From NCBI RefSeq assembly GCF_000972845.2, contig NC_040022.1, positions 6,478,979 through 6,542,978 on the forward strand: 64,000 nt of DNA, in the 5' to 3' direction. Source of the DNA: Larimichthys crocea. Lineage: Eukaryota; Chordata; Actinopteri; Sciaenidae. A program made the translations under genes and the position numbers. Position 1 is the stretch's first letter; every line of letters starts with the position of its first letter. The notes under the pieces were generated by a model. That model had not been told where the DNA came from and searched no databases. It was given only the letters and a program-made list of their open reading frames with translations. This document shows positions 1 through 11,615 of the stretch, piece after piece.

Positions 1-1707
1 AGACTTGATCACTAAATGTTAATCATATGAGAGATGAAAAACCTATTTCTCCATATCCAGATCTTTTTAAACATCCTCTCAGATGATTGTATTGCTAAAT
101 GAACTGCACACATATCCACTAACTCCACAAATAGTAACACACATGCTCATATGCTGTGCTAGCCTGCACCATGCTGTAATCTGCAGCAAAGACAACAAAA
201 GCAAAATGCTGTTTTTCTCTGTTTGCCTGCCAAGAAAGGGATTTCACTGAAGAGACTGGGACGAGCAAAATAAAGAAGCAGAGCTGTTTGGCTAAAAGCC
301 TGCTGGATTCTTTGATTCTCAAGGACATTTCTATGTCCTATACTCCACTGAGTCCTCCACCCTTTATCGGAGCCCACCCCACCCAGCCCCATTGTATTGC
401 TTTCAGTTGCAGAGAGCTTCCTGCAATTCCAACTTATCTGCTTATAAAATAGGAAATTATGTAAGCCTTTGGAGCCACAGGGATTGGAGATCCCTTGGGT
501 AAAAGCTGGGAACATTCAGAAAAACTCGAGTTTGGCTTTTTAGCCTCATTCTGAAGTTGCTTGTCACAGGAAATCGTCTTTTTAAAGAGTTGAAAGACCA
601 TTCTGACCAGCACAACTCTTATAAAACAGGGTCATTGAAAAGCATGGTATATCCTAAATGGCACTTAGAAGAAAGAAGTGTGTTCATTGGCTGAACTATT
701 CAGATGCATCCAGCTATGGTTCAGCATTTACATCATGAGCTCAGACGTTCTTGAAGATAGTATACAAAAACAGTCTTCGCCTCACCTCTGCAACCAAGGA
801 AGAAAATACATACAAATACTGTCAATGGATGATGACAGCAGTACTTTTTGTCTCTGTTCCCTAGTCATGTTAGTGCCAAATAGTCCCAGGGTACACCCAG
901 ACTAAAAGTGTTGAGTAATGCACAGCTGCTGCCTCTCATTTTCCATCAAAAGCTGTAAATCCCTTGTGAACATGGCAGGCTCAAGTCCCTGAGTGGCCCC
1001 ATAGCTACCATTTTTGACATTATTCAACTATTTAAGAAGGTAGACTTATTTTCTTGTAATAAACAGCACACAAAATGTCAGCTGGGATGACATGTGGGTC
1101 CCCCTAGTAGCTCTTTAGCAAATCTGGGGATTATGAAACTGACAATATGATTGCTATGCCAAATATGTGGATTATAACAAACACAGTTGGACTCATTGTA
1201 ACAAATTTGCGAATTTAGAGGCACAATTACAGTTTTAGTGATTAAACCATGTGACTTTACTGGGATTTATGTGGAATCTAATTTAATCTAACAATTTTAG
1301 GGTCCCAAAAAGACTCCAGCCAGTATTTAATGTAGTTTACTGAAGCATGAAAATTGTTCCTCTCATCAAGAACTACCACATTTCTGCATTGTGTTTTTTT
1401 TCCATTTCTGACGCCTATCTGAATCCGGGACACAGTTTGAGAATGCACTGTGTGTTCACAATGGAGCACTTGGTTACACCACACACTACTCCACCCACAC
1501 TACATTTGAATCAATCCATATTGGACTATTAGGAAATTGATTTATAACAACACAAACATCTGTGGCAGCAATGCTCATGTGTGCTCATTCAAGCTTAATG
1601 CAGCTGTAGAAAATCGATGTACGACAAACCTCAAGGTGTAAAACTGTACATGGAAAACACAAAATGAACAGGGAATGCTTCATATGTATAATAGCTAAAT
1701 CTGTCTC

Positions 1708-2304
1708 ATGTTACAAGTCCCAAACACACCACTTGAGGTTGTGGAGGTGATGGGGTTTGAAACAGACAAACTGAGAACCGAACATAAAAAGATTTTGTTC
1801 TTTTGGAGTAAAGCCTCTTTACCAATATTTCTGAGTTGTCTCTCTGCTTCCCTGCTTCACCATACAGATGGTGTTGTCATGGTTTGCCTCCAGCTTCAGA
1901 GTGCTGATATAACAGAGAAAGCAAAACATCGCCTTTTTTTTAAATCAGGAAAGCATTACCACCCCCACAAAACACATAAGATGGGCACAGAGAATACAAC
2001 AGGGGGTATATGGGCTTCCAACAACAATTCTCCCTGCAGACTGGCCAGTAATATTTTCCGAAGCATTGTTGGAGGAGATGGCAACAATTTCTTCATCTTT
2101 GTTTTCAAGCAAACGGATTCTCATTTTCAGTCTCATGATGTAAAGCCTTTAACTCATGCAGGGAAATATGAGGAAGAGATTGAAGTCAACCAAGGTAAAG
2201 GAAGAGGAAGAGATACAGCTGTTTATGAAAGCATTGGATTTAATCTGAATCCTAGCCATCGAAATAACGTGATTACACAGCAAGAAATTGCCAAAGTTGA
2301 TTGA
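1708..2304 (+). other. Unexplained 198-codon ORF
   Basis: This is one of the longest uninterrupted reading frames in a gene-free part of the window. The predicted product has no signal peptide, membrane segment or domain that I recognise. It is poor in typical folded-domain patterns and mixes Lys/His-rich and Asn-rich stretches. No splice-site framework or neighbouring exon supports it. A chance ORF in AT-rich DNA is the likelier reading; a lineage-specific gene or exon is possible. Confidence 0.12.
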
Positions 2305-3032
2305 TTTTCTGCTTAAACAATCACACCTGCCAGGCAGGCTGAGGGAAATATATTTGAGTAGCTTGCCACTCTGTCAACAACAGGCATCAGACACAAAGAC
2401 TGTTGTCAAGCACTGACAGGGAAGACTGTTTCACACTGTTTCTGATTAAGAGACCGAAAGCTATAGATAAATCATCAGAGTGCTGCTCCAGATACACAGC
2501 TTCTCAAAGGCCATCCTCGGCCATCTGTTAACGAAAGAACCCCCCTCCCTTCACAAACACACACTTACTGTGCCTGCAGAGCTGCACAGAGCCACAGATG
2601 TCATGAAAGGCCACGGGGACTGTAAACAAACCGACTTCCTCCCACCACATCGATCAGTTAAAGGCAGACAGTCCAAAGCAGCAGTGATGAGCCTCCATTC
2701 CAATGACTCCAAGTGAAATCATCAACTTGGACTAATAGGCATTTGTGTTTAGGGTTTGAAAACAAAACCAGAGTCACATGGACTAACTCAGATGTGTCCT
2801 CCATCATTAAACCCTTCCATGCAGTGAGGAGAATGCCTTGGATAAAAATCAAATAAGGAGGAGTTGTAGGGGAGACCATGCATCATTTACTACCTCATGT
2901 CGACTGCAAAACTTAGCAGCTGGCAGACCACTTTGTTCATTTCAGTTGTGAAGGAGACAACAAGTGAAAATTTCTGTTATGATACAATCCATTGGCTCTG
3001 ATTATGTACAATGTGCAAACCTGCCAACATAC

Positions 3033-3078
<46 letters not shown>
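3033..3078. repeat. (GATA)n microsatellite
   Basis: About eleven uninterrupted units of the tetranucleotide AGAT. Such GATA/GACA-type tracts are frequent and polymorphic in fish genomes. Confidence 0.95.
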
Positions 3079-5839
3079 TAGCAATCTTCTGGACCGAAAA
3101 AATGAAGCCATATGTTTCAAAAACAGTTCCTTGAATGGCCACTTGAGCACTGTCTCCAAAAGCAAGTCAATACCTATAAACGCTACATATAAAAATGGCC
3201 ATCTTTACAGCAGAAATAAACATGTTTACAGCCTGGTACAAAAAACGGTTTTGGTCTCCAGAGCTGATTTTTACAGTCAAAAAAACTGTATGGAGGATTT
3301 TTATAGAAATCACCATTGCACAATAAGGGTGTGGCAGCTTTCAGTGACAGGTAGGTGGCATCACAGACTGCTGGTTTCAGTAACTAGGTTTCAGCCTGCC
3401 TCAGCTCCACCAACACTCCACATCTGACCATTTTTGGATTATCCCAGGAGTAACGCTGCAATCTATTGCAAGTGAGAAGTTAAAAGTTCTGAGTGGGTTT
3501 TCACAACTTCCGATCTAATTGCATCCCAGTGTGTCTGCTCGGAAAAACATAACCATAAAAAATAAAATAAAATAAAAAAAAACCCTGAGGAGGTGCAGCT
3601 ACAGCCCTTAAACATTTGTATTTATCTTTTAATTATAATGTCTCTCTGTTGGTTATAGACTATGTGTAATGTGTTTTCATAAGAGCATTAGTCCTTAACA
3701 TGGTTTGTTTTTGATGTTTCTTTCCCTGCAGTTTTAATTGTCATTTACATTAATTATCAAGTTCTTACATTTCCTGGTCTAAGTAATTGCTACTGCCAGA
3801 AATGTAAAAAGTCCTGGTTATTGGCTCATTTAGGCTTCTTTTTTTCTACATCTTCTAAAACTCTGGTAATGACATAAAAAAGCTTATATTTTGGGGAAAA
3901 AGCTTATATTTTGAAAAGAATCCTGGACAGTTACAGCATTTTAACCAATCTAATATGAACTTCTTTTTCTGTAATCTCAGGTAAGACATTCCTGTAGAGC
4001 TCCTGGACTCCTGACAGCCACCTCGGCAGCATCAAGGACAGTTAATAGTTCAATTACAGCTTGGCAGGTTCGCTCTCAGGGGAAATCGGCTGCTACCAGC
4101 TGATTAGCTCTACTGCTGCTCAATACAGCTACTGGATAACACTCACCTGCTTGTTAACTGGCACCACTGCAAAGCTCGTGGGCTGATGATGGACAATACG
4201 AGCTAAAGAGGGGAAGCAGAGACCAGTAAAGGGACTCATTAAAGTTTCCTTTAAGATATAGATGTTGGAACTGAGATTGTCACAATACCAGAATTTTAAA
4301 ATTTGATATAACACTACTATTAAAAAAAACAAGAGTTCAACAAAATCGCATTTTTTTTCTTATGTTAAAGGTTCAGTATGTAGGAGTTGGGAATATTTCT
4401 TTGCAGGAATTAAATATTCACTAATATGTTTTCATTGGTGTATAATATATGAATTGTTGTGTTTTTGTTGTCTGTTGCCTTGTTTGAATTGAATTTGAAT
4501 TCTGAATTGTTATGAGCCAGAGTTTTTCCTACATGCTTGGAAGAAGAGAGTGAAACAACCTGCAAACAGAGCTGGTACAGAAGAAGTCACTTCTGATTAA
4601 GTTGATCTTTTTCCTTGTTGTTTCATCTGTGCAGTTCTGGGTTGAAAATCTCATTGTAGATCCGTTTGTTTGTTTTTCCCTTTGTCACTTTCAATACTAT
4701 TAAATGACAGAACTGTATCAAAAAAGTATCCAAGTATCATTACTTTTGACAACCTCAGTTGGAGCACTGCAGCTACAAGAGAGGAGAGATAACTACCATC
4801 AGACAGGGTGTAGGACAGGGTGAATGTTTATTATTATTTCATTATTAAAATGTTCAGATGAAAAGGTGTGAAACTATGAGAATCTATATGTTGTCAGTCC
4901 AAACTAACTATATATACATATATACACATATATATTCAAACTGAGACTGGCCCGGTCTGCTCTTCTATTCCTGTGCTGAGTAAAACATCAAAGAAAGGCA
5001 CCTGCACCAGAACACTGCACAGACACGCCTAATGATGCATTGCTGTGATTGACAGGATTGCTCAAACATTAACCAGCTTTCGCTGGCTCTGTGCTAAGGT
5101 ACTCTGCTTTCATGCCGGATTCTGGATTTAGTTGAAGAGGGGATAATTACCTCTGCTGGTGGTATGGATCTGCTTCAGCAAAGTGGAGCATGAAGGGGAA
5201 AGTGGATGTAGGGCATGAATGTATGGGAAAAAGCAGCAAACTGTGCTGCTACAGAGATGGATTAACTGTGGAGACACAGTGGATGTTGCAGATTTACACT
5301 CAAAGAGTTGACATTGCAGGGCGAAAAGGCTGGTCGTATATTCAAGTCGTATTCTGTTAATTATCCTGCATGTTTGTGATGGGAAGCACGTCTCACCACC
5401 TATTTGTGGATTGAGAGCTATTTACAGTTAAAAGAACATCACATTAATACCACACTTTTAGGATACATTCAGACAATCACTTGCATGCCAAATGCCAAAC
5501 ATTAAATTCTTTTCATATTTTTATCCCTGTCTAATGTCCGTAAAGTGATTTTCTGTTAGAGATTGTATTGTTAATATTTCAAATTGCTGAAGAAATACCT
5601 CAAATTGGGCTGTATATATTTCTGAGAGGAATATAGTCGGCATAACAATCTTCATTTAGTGGTTGTTCTGCAGCTTTCTATCATATCATCATGTACAGAT
5701 GTAGTTTGCCCTGTTGTAATGGATTGTAGATGTAAATTAATTGAGGTATTTAGTGAACTCTTGAAATTGGAAACAGCAATCTCACCTCAAAGTCCATTTA
5801 GCACTGTTCTGGAGCTAAATGTCACAGGATCCTCATCAA

Positions 5840-6074
5840 TAGACCTTTTTCACAGCAGCCGTTTTGACATGAAATAGTCGGTGAACACAGGTGTTACCAA
5901 TAAAACTAATTAAGTTTCCGTTCCACTCCGGTCAAACAGAGTCAGGGCGCTGCTGTTGGCTCATCGGAAAGTCTCTGCTGCAATAGATGGAACAAATCCT
6001 TAATTAGCACCGCTGGAAACACCTGTGTTGACCCTACTATTTCATGTCAAAATGGCTGCTGTGAAAAAGGTCTA
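5840..6074. mobile_element. Palindromic MITE, about 235 bp
   Basis: The first 55-60 bases (from TAGACCTTTTTCACAGCAGC) return as a near-perfect inverted copy at the right end (GCTGCTGTGAAAAAGGTCTA), so single-stranded DNA would form one long hairpin. Both ends carry TA, which fits a TA target duplication. There is no coding capacity. A more degenerate relative (CCTTTTTGACACG, then GGCGGCAAGCACAGGTG) seems to lie at about 6501-6560. Confidence 0.85.
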
Positions 6075-6822
6075 TGTGTTAAGCGTGTTCGTTAATGCAG
6101 CACTTGTATTACTGGTGAAATATTTAACCCTAACATATTGCTGACTGCTTGAGAGGAGACTGTTTCTCCAGCTGTTCTTTCCAAGGTTAATAATGAACTT
6201 TGAACCTAGATGTCTTGCAAAGTGGAGAGAGGATACTATAAATTTGAACATCTGACCTATTTCACGACAAGTGAGCAAACTTCACCTACTACCGAGGATC
6301 ATGCAATATGACTGAAAGCTCTCCAACAGCTGAACAGACCCTCTTGTTTCTTGTCAACTGCTGTTTCCAAAATATCAAGAATGAACTTTTACTATAATAT
6401 CAGAAGTTACTATTTTAAGTGTAACGTTTCTGGTAGCAAATTGAGGGACTGACCTTAACTTCTGTGCTTGCACTGAATCTATTTGAGCACTGGAAACTGA
6501 CCTTTTTGACACGTAATGGCGGCAAGCACAGGTGAAATTAATTATATTTAGTTATTCCAGCTGCAGCTATTGTGCGTTTGCTAATGAGACACTGGAACGC
6601 AATGCAGCCATCATTAATTAATTAATTAATTAATTAATGCTATGAGTCAAATTGTCCATTATTTAAAAGGCATACATTTTAAATGCATATTAATAAACAG
6701 CGTACACATCAGAAACATTAACATGGACAGCTCTGACCTTACCTCCTCTCACATGTGATGAGCACAGCGCCTTACTGCGGGTAACACACGCCACCTAGCG
6801 GTCACTGTACCGACAGCTCAGT

Positions 6823-6855
6823 GTGTGTGTGTGTGTGTGTGTGAGTGTGTGTGTG
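6823..6855. repeat. (GT)n microsatellite
   Basis: A GT dinucleotide run with one GA interruption, immediately upstream of the CpG-rich tmem98 promoter region. Confidence 0.9.
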
Positions 6856-6859
6856 CATT

Positions 6860-7114
6860 GTTGTAGCATTAAAAACATGGCAGCGAGCGCGCGCTCCGAC
6901 GGCGCAGATAAGGCTGCTGTAGGTCGCGCGCTCTGAGGTGAAGTCTGATCATCAATCACTCAGCGCGCTCACCGGGCTCGTGGGCTGCTTTCGTGCGCGT
7001 ACACGCCGCCAGATTTGGAGATGTTGGTGCCGTCTCCGCGCGCCCGGTGGCGGTGAGAAAAAAGTGTGTTTGTGTCTCCCTAAAGGAATTCAACTAAAAG
7101 GACAAAATGTTGAG
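6860..7114 (+). promoter_or_regulatory. tmem98: tmem98 CpG-rich promoter and noncoding first exon
   Basis: From 6860 the base composition changes sharply to GC- and CpG-rich sequence with several GCGCGC-type tracts, unlike the flanking AT-rich DNA. A strong splice donor (TTGAG/GTAAGT) ends the presumed noncoding exon 1 at 7114, and an acceptor at 9012/9013 starts the coding exon. The exon ends inside a tiny upstream ORF (ATG at 7107). The exact transcription start is not visible and no TATA box was seen. Confidence 0.6.
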
Positions 7115-9012
7115 GTAAGTCTGTGGAGACTAAATGTTTGTTTGCTTCATTCAAAGTGCTGCGCGCTGAAAAGTAACTTTCAAACGTTCATCAGACTTTA
7201 GTATGATTTATATCTGTCATGATTGAGCTGTAAAAGTGTCAGAAATGGAAACTTTACGCACTGTGTGCGTTACTGTGGTCTGCTGTGTGTTTCTATTGTT
7301 TAAGTGACAGGAAATAATACACACGGTGAAACAGGAAAACATAATAATTGTCTGTTTTAATACAGTAATTGAGGCTGAAATGGGACTTACTAATGTTTTC
7401 TGTGGTCCTCAAAGTGAGACTCCATTTTTTATTTTTAACGAGCCTTTTGGAGACCACACACAATTATACAGGTGTACTATAAATGAAAAGTACACACCAT
7501 TACAGCTTTTTAGTTTTTTTCTGTTTTTTGTTTTGGTTTTTATTTCAGAAATTCTTGTGTACCCTTTGTTATTATCAGTATGCATACACACCAGGGTAGT
7601 ATACTAGCCTACAAATACTCTGTTACAGGTCCTCCACTCATGTACTGTATATACATGTGTAAAAGTACAGGAATATAATCAGCTAAATTTACTTCAAAAC
7701 CTTTTTATACTGTTACTAGAATCTCGGTCTGACTAAAGCCGTCAAATAAATGTACCAAAAGTACAAGACTTCCCTCTGAAATGTAGTATAAAGTAGCACA
7801 AAGTTGACATACTCAAGTAGAAGTATCTCAAAGTTGTACATGAGTAAATCCACTGAGTTACTCCACAACAAAAACTACCATTTTGTTCTCAATTTTCAGT
7901 AAAACCAATTTGGCAAGGTCCTCCTTAAAGGCAATCGGCCCAGGATTTCTTTAAAATTGGGTTTAAGGACAAAAAAGACTGAAAGAAATAACTTTTAAGA
8001 TTGCTGTGTTGTTGCTCTTAATCATCACAGACGACACAGAGGAATGTGGGAGAAACAGCCTGAGTGATAAAGAGTTTTTTTTCAAAAAGCTCTGGTCACT
8101 CTTTTGTATATATGTCTGCAGTTATACAGGCCTGTGAAAAGAAAAGGCGTCAGAAAAGCTTTGGGGCAAGAGAGAGACAGGAGAAAGCTCTGTGTGATAC
8201 GGCGAGTGTAACACAAATTAATCTGATTAAAGAATTACAGCATTCCACTGCAGAAACTCACATAATCATCCAGGCAAAAAATTCAGGTTTACAGTGTTGT
8301 AACGTTGGAAGTTCAGCTGCCCTGTGGTCGTTTGTGCTTGTTAACAGCATACAAAACTGTGTCTCCGTTTTATAAATGTCAAGCCTCATTACAAATCAAT
8401 TATACTGCATCTAGAGAGCTGTCTGGGTAGCTTTCCTCCAGAGAGTTGGCACACATAAGCACAAGTCATCAAATGAGGCAGGGCGGGTTAATGAGTGACT
8501 AGGCTGGGCAGAAGGGCAGGTACTCTTTACATGTTCACATAGAGGCTAAACGTGGAAACGCGTCACCTGAATTAAATAGAAGATAATCCAAAAATACTTT
8601 ACTGTAAACATCAGAAGGTAAGACGTCAAAGTTCTTGGGAGTTTTGTTAGAGTTAATATAATGTTTTTGTTGGTTGTTGTCGCTCCAGTTTAAGGGAAAA
8701 CCTCTGTATAGCAAACACTGTGTTCTCATTATGCCGTAGCACAAACAAAGGGCAAGTGCACTTCAGCTCTGTATGTACCCAGATAAAGATCAGCTTTATG
8801 TGTGCGTTGTAGGTGTGCCACATTTGGAAACGGACAAAACACTGCTGATTGTGTTCTCCATTCTGTTGCCTCAGAGGTGCTTTGTGTTTCAACAAAAATG
8901 GAAATCAGGGCGAGATCTCAGAAATATTCTCAAGTGTGGCGATAATGTTCTTTTCTCCGAGTTGCTGTCACCCCAATCCGACTGAAACTACCACTTATTC
9001 TCCTCTCCACAG
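7115..9012 (+). other. tmem98 intron 1
   Basis: The intron runs from a GTAAGT donor to a CTCTCCACAG acceptor. Its segment at about 7600-7870 matches from memory a very common teleost interspersed repeat, marked by phrases such as AAAAGTACAAG and CTCTGAAATGTAGT; related pieces occur at 28.93 and 30.48 kb. No other gene was seen inside. Confidence 0.6.
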
Positions 9013-9030
9013 ATGAGCGCCCATCCATAA
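9013..9030 (+). promoter_or_regulatory. Overlapping mini upstream ORFs of tmem98
   Basis: After splicing exon 1 (ending 7114) to exon 2 (from 9013), the leader reads ATG-TTG-AGA-TGA. Its stop overlaps the start of a second mini-ORF, ATG-AGC-GCC-CAT-CCA-TAA, through a shared ATGA. Both lie about 80 nt before the tmem98 start codon and could lower or condition translation. This depends on the inferred noncoding exon. Confidence 0.5.
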
Positions 9031-9109
9031 TCGAGCTCGGACAATCAGCCGACCCTGATTGGAGTCTTTTCCTCTCAAAATACGAGTCATCGTGGGAGCC
9101 GGAGTCGCC

Positions 9110-11615
9110 ATGGAGACAGTGGTGATAGTGGCCATTGGGGTGTTGGCCACCATTTTCCTGGCCTCCTTTATTGCCCTGGTGATGGTGTGCAGACACCGCT
9201 ACTGTCACCCTCATGACCTGCTGCACCACTTTGACTCCAAGTCAGTGAATCAAAACAAAGAATCTAAATCTGTATCAGTTCAAATGTATTGTAATCTCTA
9301 ATATGTTCGTTTCTTGGTCTCTATGTGCTCTGCGCAAAGGTTCGGCCGTTAAAATATTCCACCTATTTATTCACTTTATTCATTAATAAATCAAACAGGC
9401 ATACAACAAAGGTCCCAGTAGCTTCATGGATGGCATCTTAACCCCTAAGCCACATGGTCACTCCATTTGTGTACTTCTGTGTAGAGTAAGAATAGATATG
9501 TGTTCCGAGTTTGTGTCATTTTGAAGCAGATGAGTTCAGAAAATGACATGACTAACTTTGAAACACTCTGAGCAAGATAAATTAATCTCTATCTCTGCTA
9601 GGGGTGCAGGGGTATGCTCAGGGTGGCCTCAGTGTGTCATCGAGCCACCCTTTAGGACCGCCCAAAAACCCTGGACTGAAAACTGGTGAAAAACTGTTTT
9701 AACCTCTAACTCCACATTTCAGTAATATATCGTTCAAAGTCTTTTCACATGTTTCCAGCAACTGTTTCCCAACATATTTAATATGTTTTGAAAGAAATCT
9801 CAGAACTTTCTTTACACTGACTTATCTGTTTGCTGTTTTTCCACCGCCTTTTCATCCTATTGATCATCTTTAGACCTTGATCAGTCACCGTATGTTCAAT
9901 CAATTCCAGGAAGCAAAATAGAAGTTGCAAATCATCTTAAATATGGATTTCATTCTCTACAACCTGCAGACATCTAGTATAAGTTATTCCCTTGAAGCAG
10001 ACATCAATTTTCTTTAATTTTGCCTCCAGTCTTCTCATGGCTGGATTAACTATATAGGGGGACCCAGGACAAATGTTTGCTATTAGACCCCAATTGATGC
10101 CACCACCTCCCATCCAATGCGCTGTGTGGGTTGTGGGTAACAAATCAAGCCATCACCACCTGTGTCCATTTAAATGTAATGAAACTGTGACTTTTAGGGG
10201 CCCCTGGGGGTCTGATTGGCAATCCAGCCTTGCTTCCTCTACTTTGCCTGTTCTGTTTTACAGGCCCACAGTGGATCTGATCGGAGCCATGGAGACCCAG
10301 AGTGAGCCATCAGAACTGGAGCTGGACGACGTGGTCATCACCAACCCTCACATCGAGGCCATCTTGGAGAATGAGGACTGGATAGAGGACGCCTCGTAAG
10401 TGTTATTGGTGGCATTATGACATGACAGAAGAGTTTTCTCTCACTGCTACTACTGTACTTTGTCAGTGATTATGTTGACGGTTGGCGAGTTGGTTTGTTT
10501 GCAGAGCACAGAGTGCTGACTGCAGTAAAAAAAACACATTTGATTTGAGAAGCATATTAGAAATTCACTCAGTTATATCGGTACATTCCACATCTTGTGT
10601 CTTGAGTCCTAATTAGGAATATGTTGTGTACATGACCTGCACTCAGAATAATAGTGGAAAATGAGTGTTTACGTAAACGTAGTGTCATAGACTGCAGCTA
10701 ATTCTGTGAATTTCTCTCCAACAGTGGATTGGTCTCTCACTGCATCTCCATCCTAAAGGTAACTGATTTTCTTCCTTGCTTCCTTCAGTCCATTTTTAGT
10801 CTCTTTTTATTCACTGAGACATAACACCTCCACCACAGATCTGCCACACTTTGACTGAAAAGCTAGTTGCCATGACAATGGGTTCAGGGGCAAAGGTCAA
10901 AGCACCGGCCAGCCTGAGTGACATCATCACTGTGGCCAAACGGATCAGCCCGAGGTAACGCGCACCACAACTCGATTCACCACAACTCAAAATGAACACA
11001 TTACAGACTCAGACTGACCAGCTTCCCCACATCATCACTGTCCCATCTCGCAGGGTGGACGATGTGGTCAGATCCATGTACCCTCCTCTGGATCCAATCC
11101 TCCTGGACGCAAGGTAATCACATTTCTTGTTTTGTGATAGCTTCATGCAAAGATCTATTAATGTGATTGATTAGGGATCTGTAAGAGCCGAAGAGGAGTG
11201 AGCACTAGACTTGATTTATCCATAATGTAATAACTTTTGATATATATAGAGATAGAGACAGTAATACAAATGCTCAAGTGTCACAGCAAATTGATGCTAC
11301 CAGGAAAACTTTTTTTTCCTTTACTTTTAAGAAGCTGTCTTTTTAAGAAATAAGTGTTTTTCAGCCTAAAGAGCCAGTTTAAAAAATCTATTTGTCCCTT
11401 TCTTCCTCCTCAGGGCCACAGCTCTCCTGCTTTCAGTCAGCCACTTGGTACTGGTTACTCGCAATGCCTGTCACATGTCCGGCAGTATGGACTGGATCGA
11501 CCAGTCGCTTCATGCAGCCGAGGATCACATGGTGGTTTTGCGTGAGGCAGCCCTGGCCTCTGAACCGGAACGAAGCATACCTGGAGCTGACGCACAGAGA
11601 GAACACGCCATCTAG
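9110..11615 (+). CDS. tmem98: Transmembrane protein 98 (TMEM98)
   Basis: Six coding exons: 9110-9240, 10264-10395, 10725-10758, 10839-10954, 11054-11113 and 11414-11615. All borders are GT-AG and the phases close, giving 675 nt or 224 aa (human TMEM98 is 226 aa). The protein starts METVVIVAIGVLATIFLAS, a single N-terminal membrane segment at about residues 4-24. A Cys/His-rich juxtamembrane stretch (CRHRYCHP) follows, then the hallmark acidic segment ETQSEPSELELDDVVITNPH and a helical soluble C-terminal part. From the family: TMEM98 is a membrane/ER adaptor that restrains cleavage of the transcription factor MYRF, and human variants cause nanophthalmos. The start was chosen because it opens the membrane segment and matches the family. 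The gene converges on the supervillin-family gene downstream. Confidence 0.97.

Larger units (their letters stand above)
1..6800. other. Gene-free left flank
   Basis: No exon of a recognisable protein family was found on either strand. The region is AT-rich and holds a GATA-type microsatellite (3033-3078), a palindromic MITE (5840-6074), an (ATTA)n run near 6612-6638 and a fragment at about 4364-4400 resembling the teleost repeat also seen at 18.27 kb. One 198-codon ORF at 1708-2304 (+) is listed separately. Enhancers may be present but cannot be read by eye. Confidence 0.6.

Noticed and set aside
3033..3078. Possible CRISPR-like or satellite array
   Set aside because: Simple tetranucleotide repeat without spacers.
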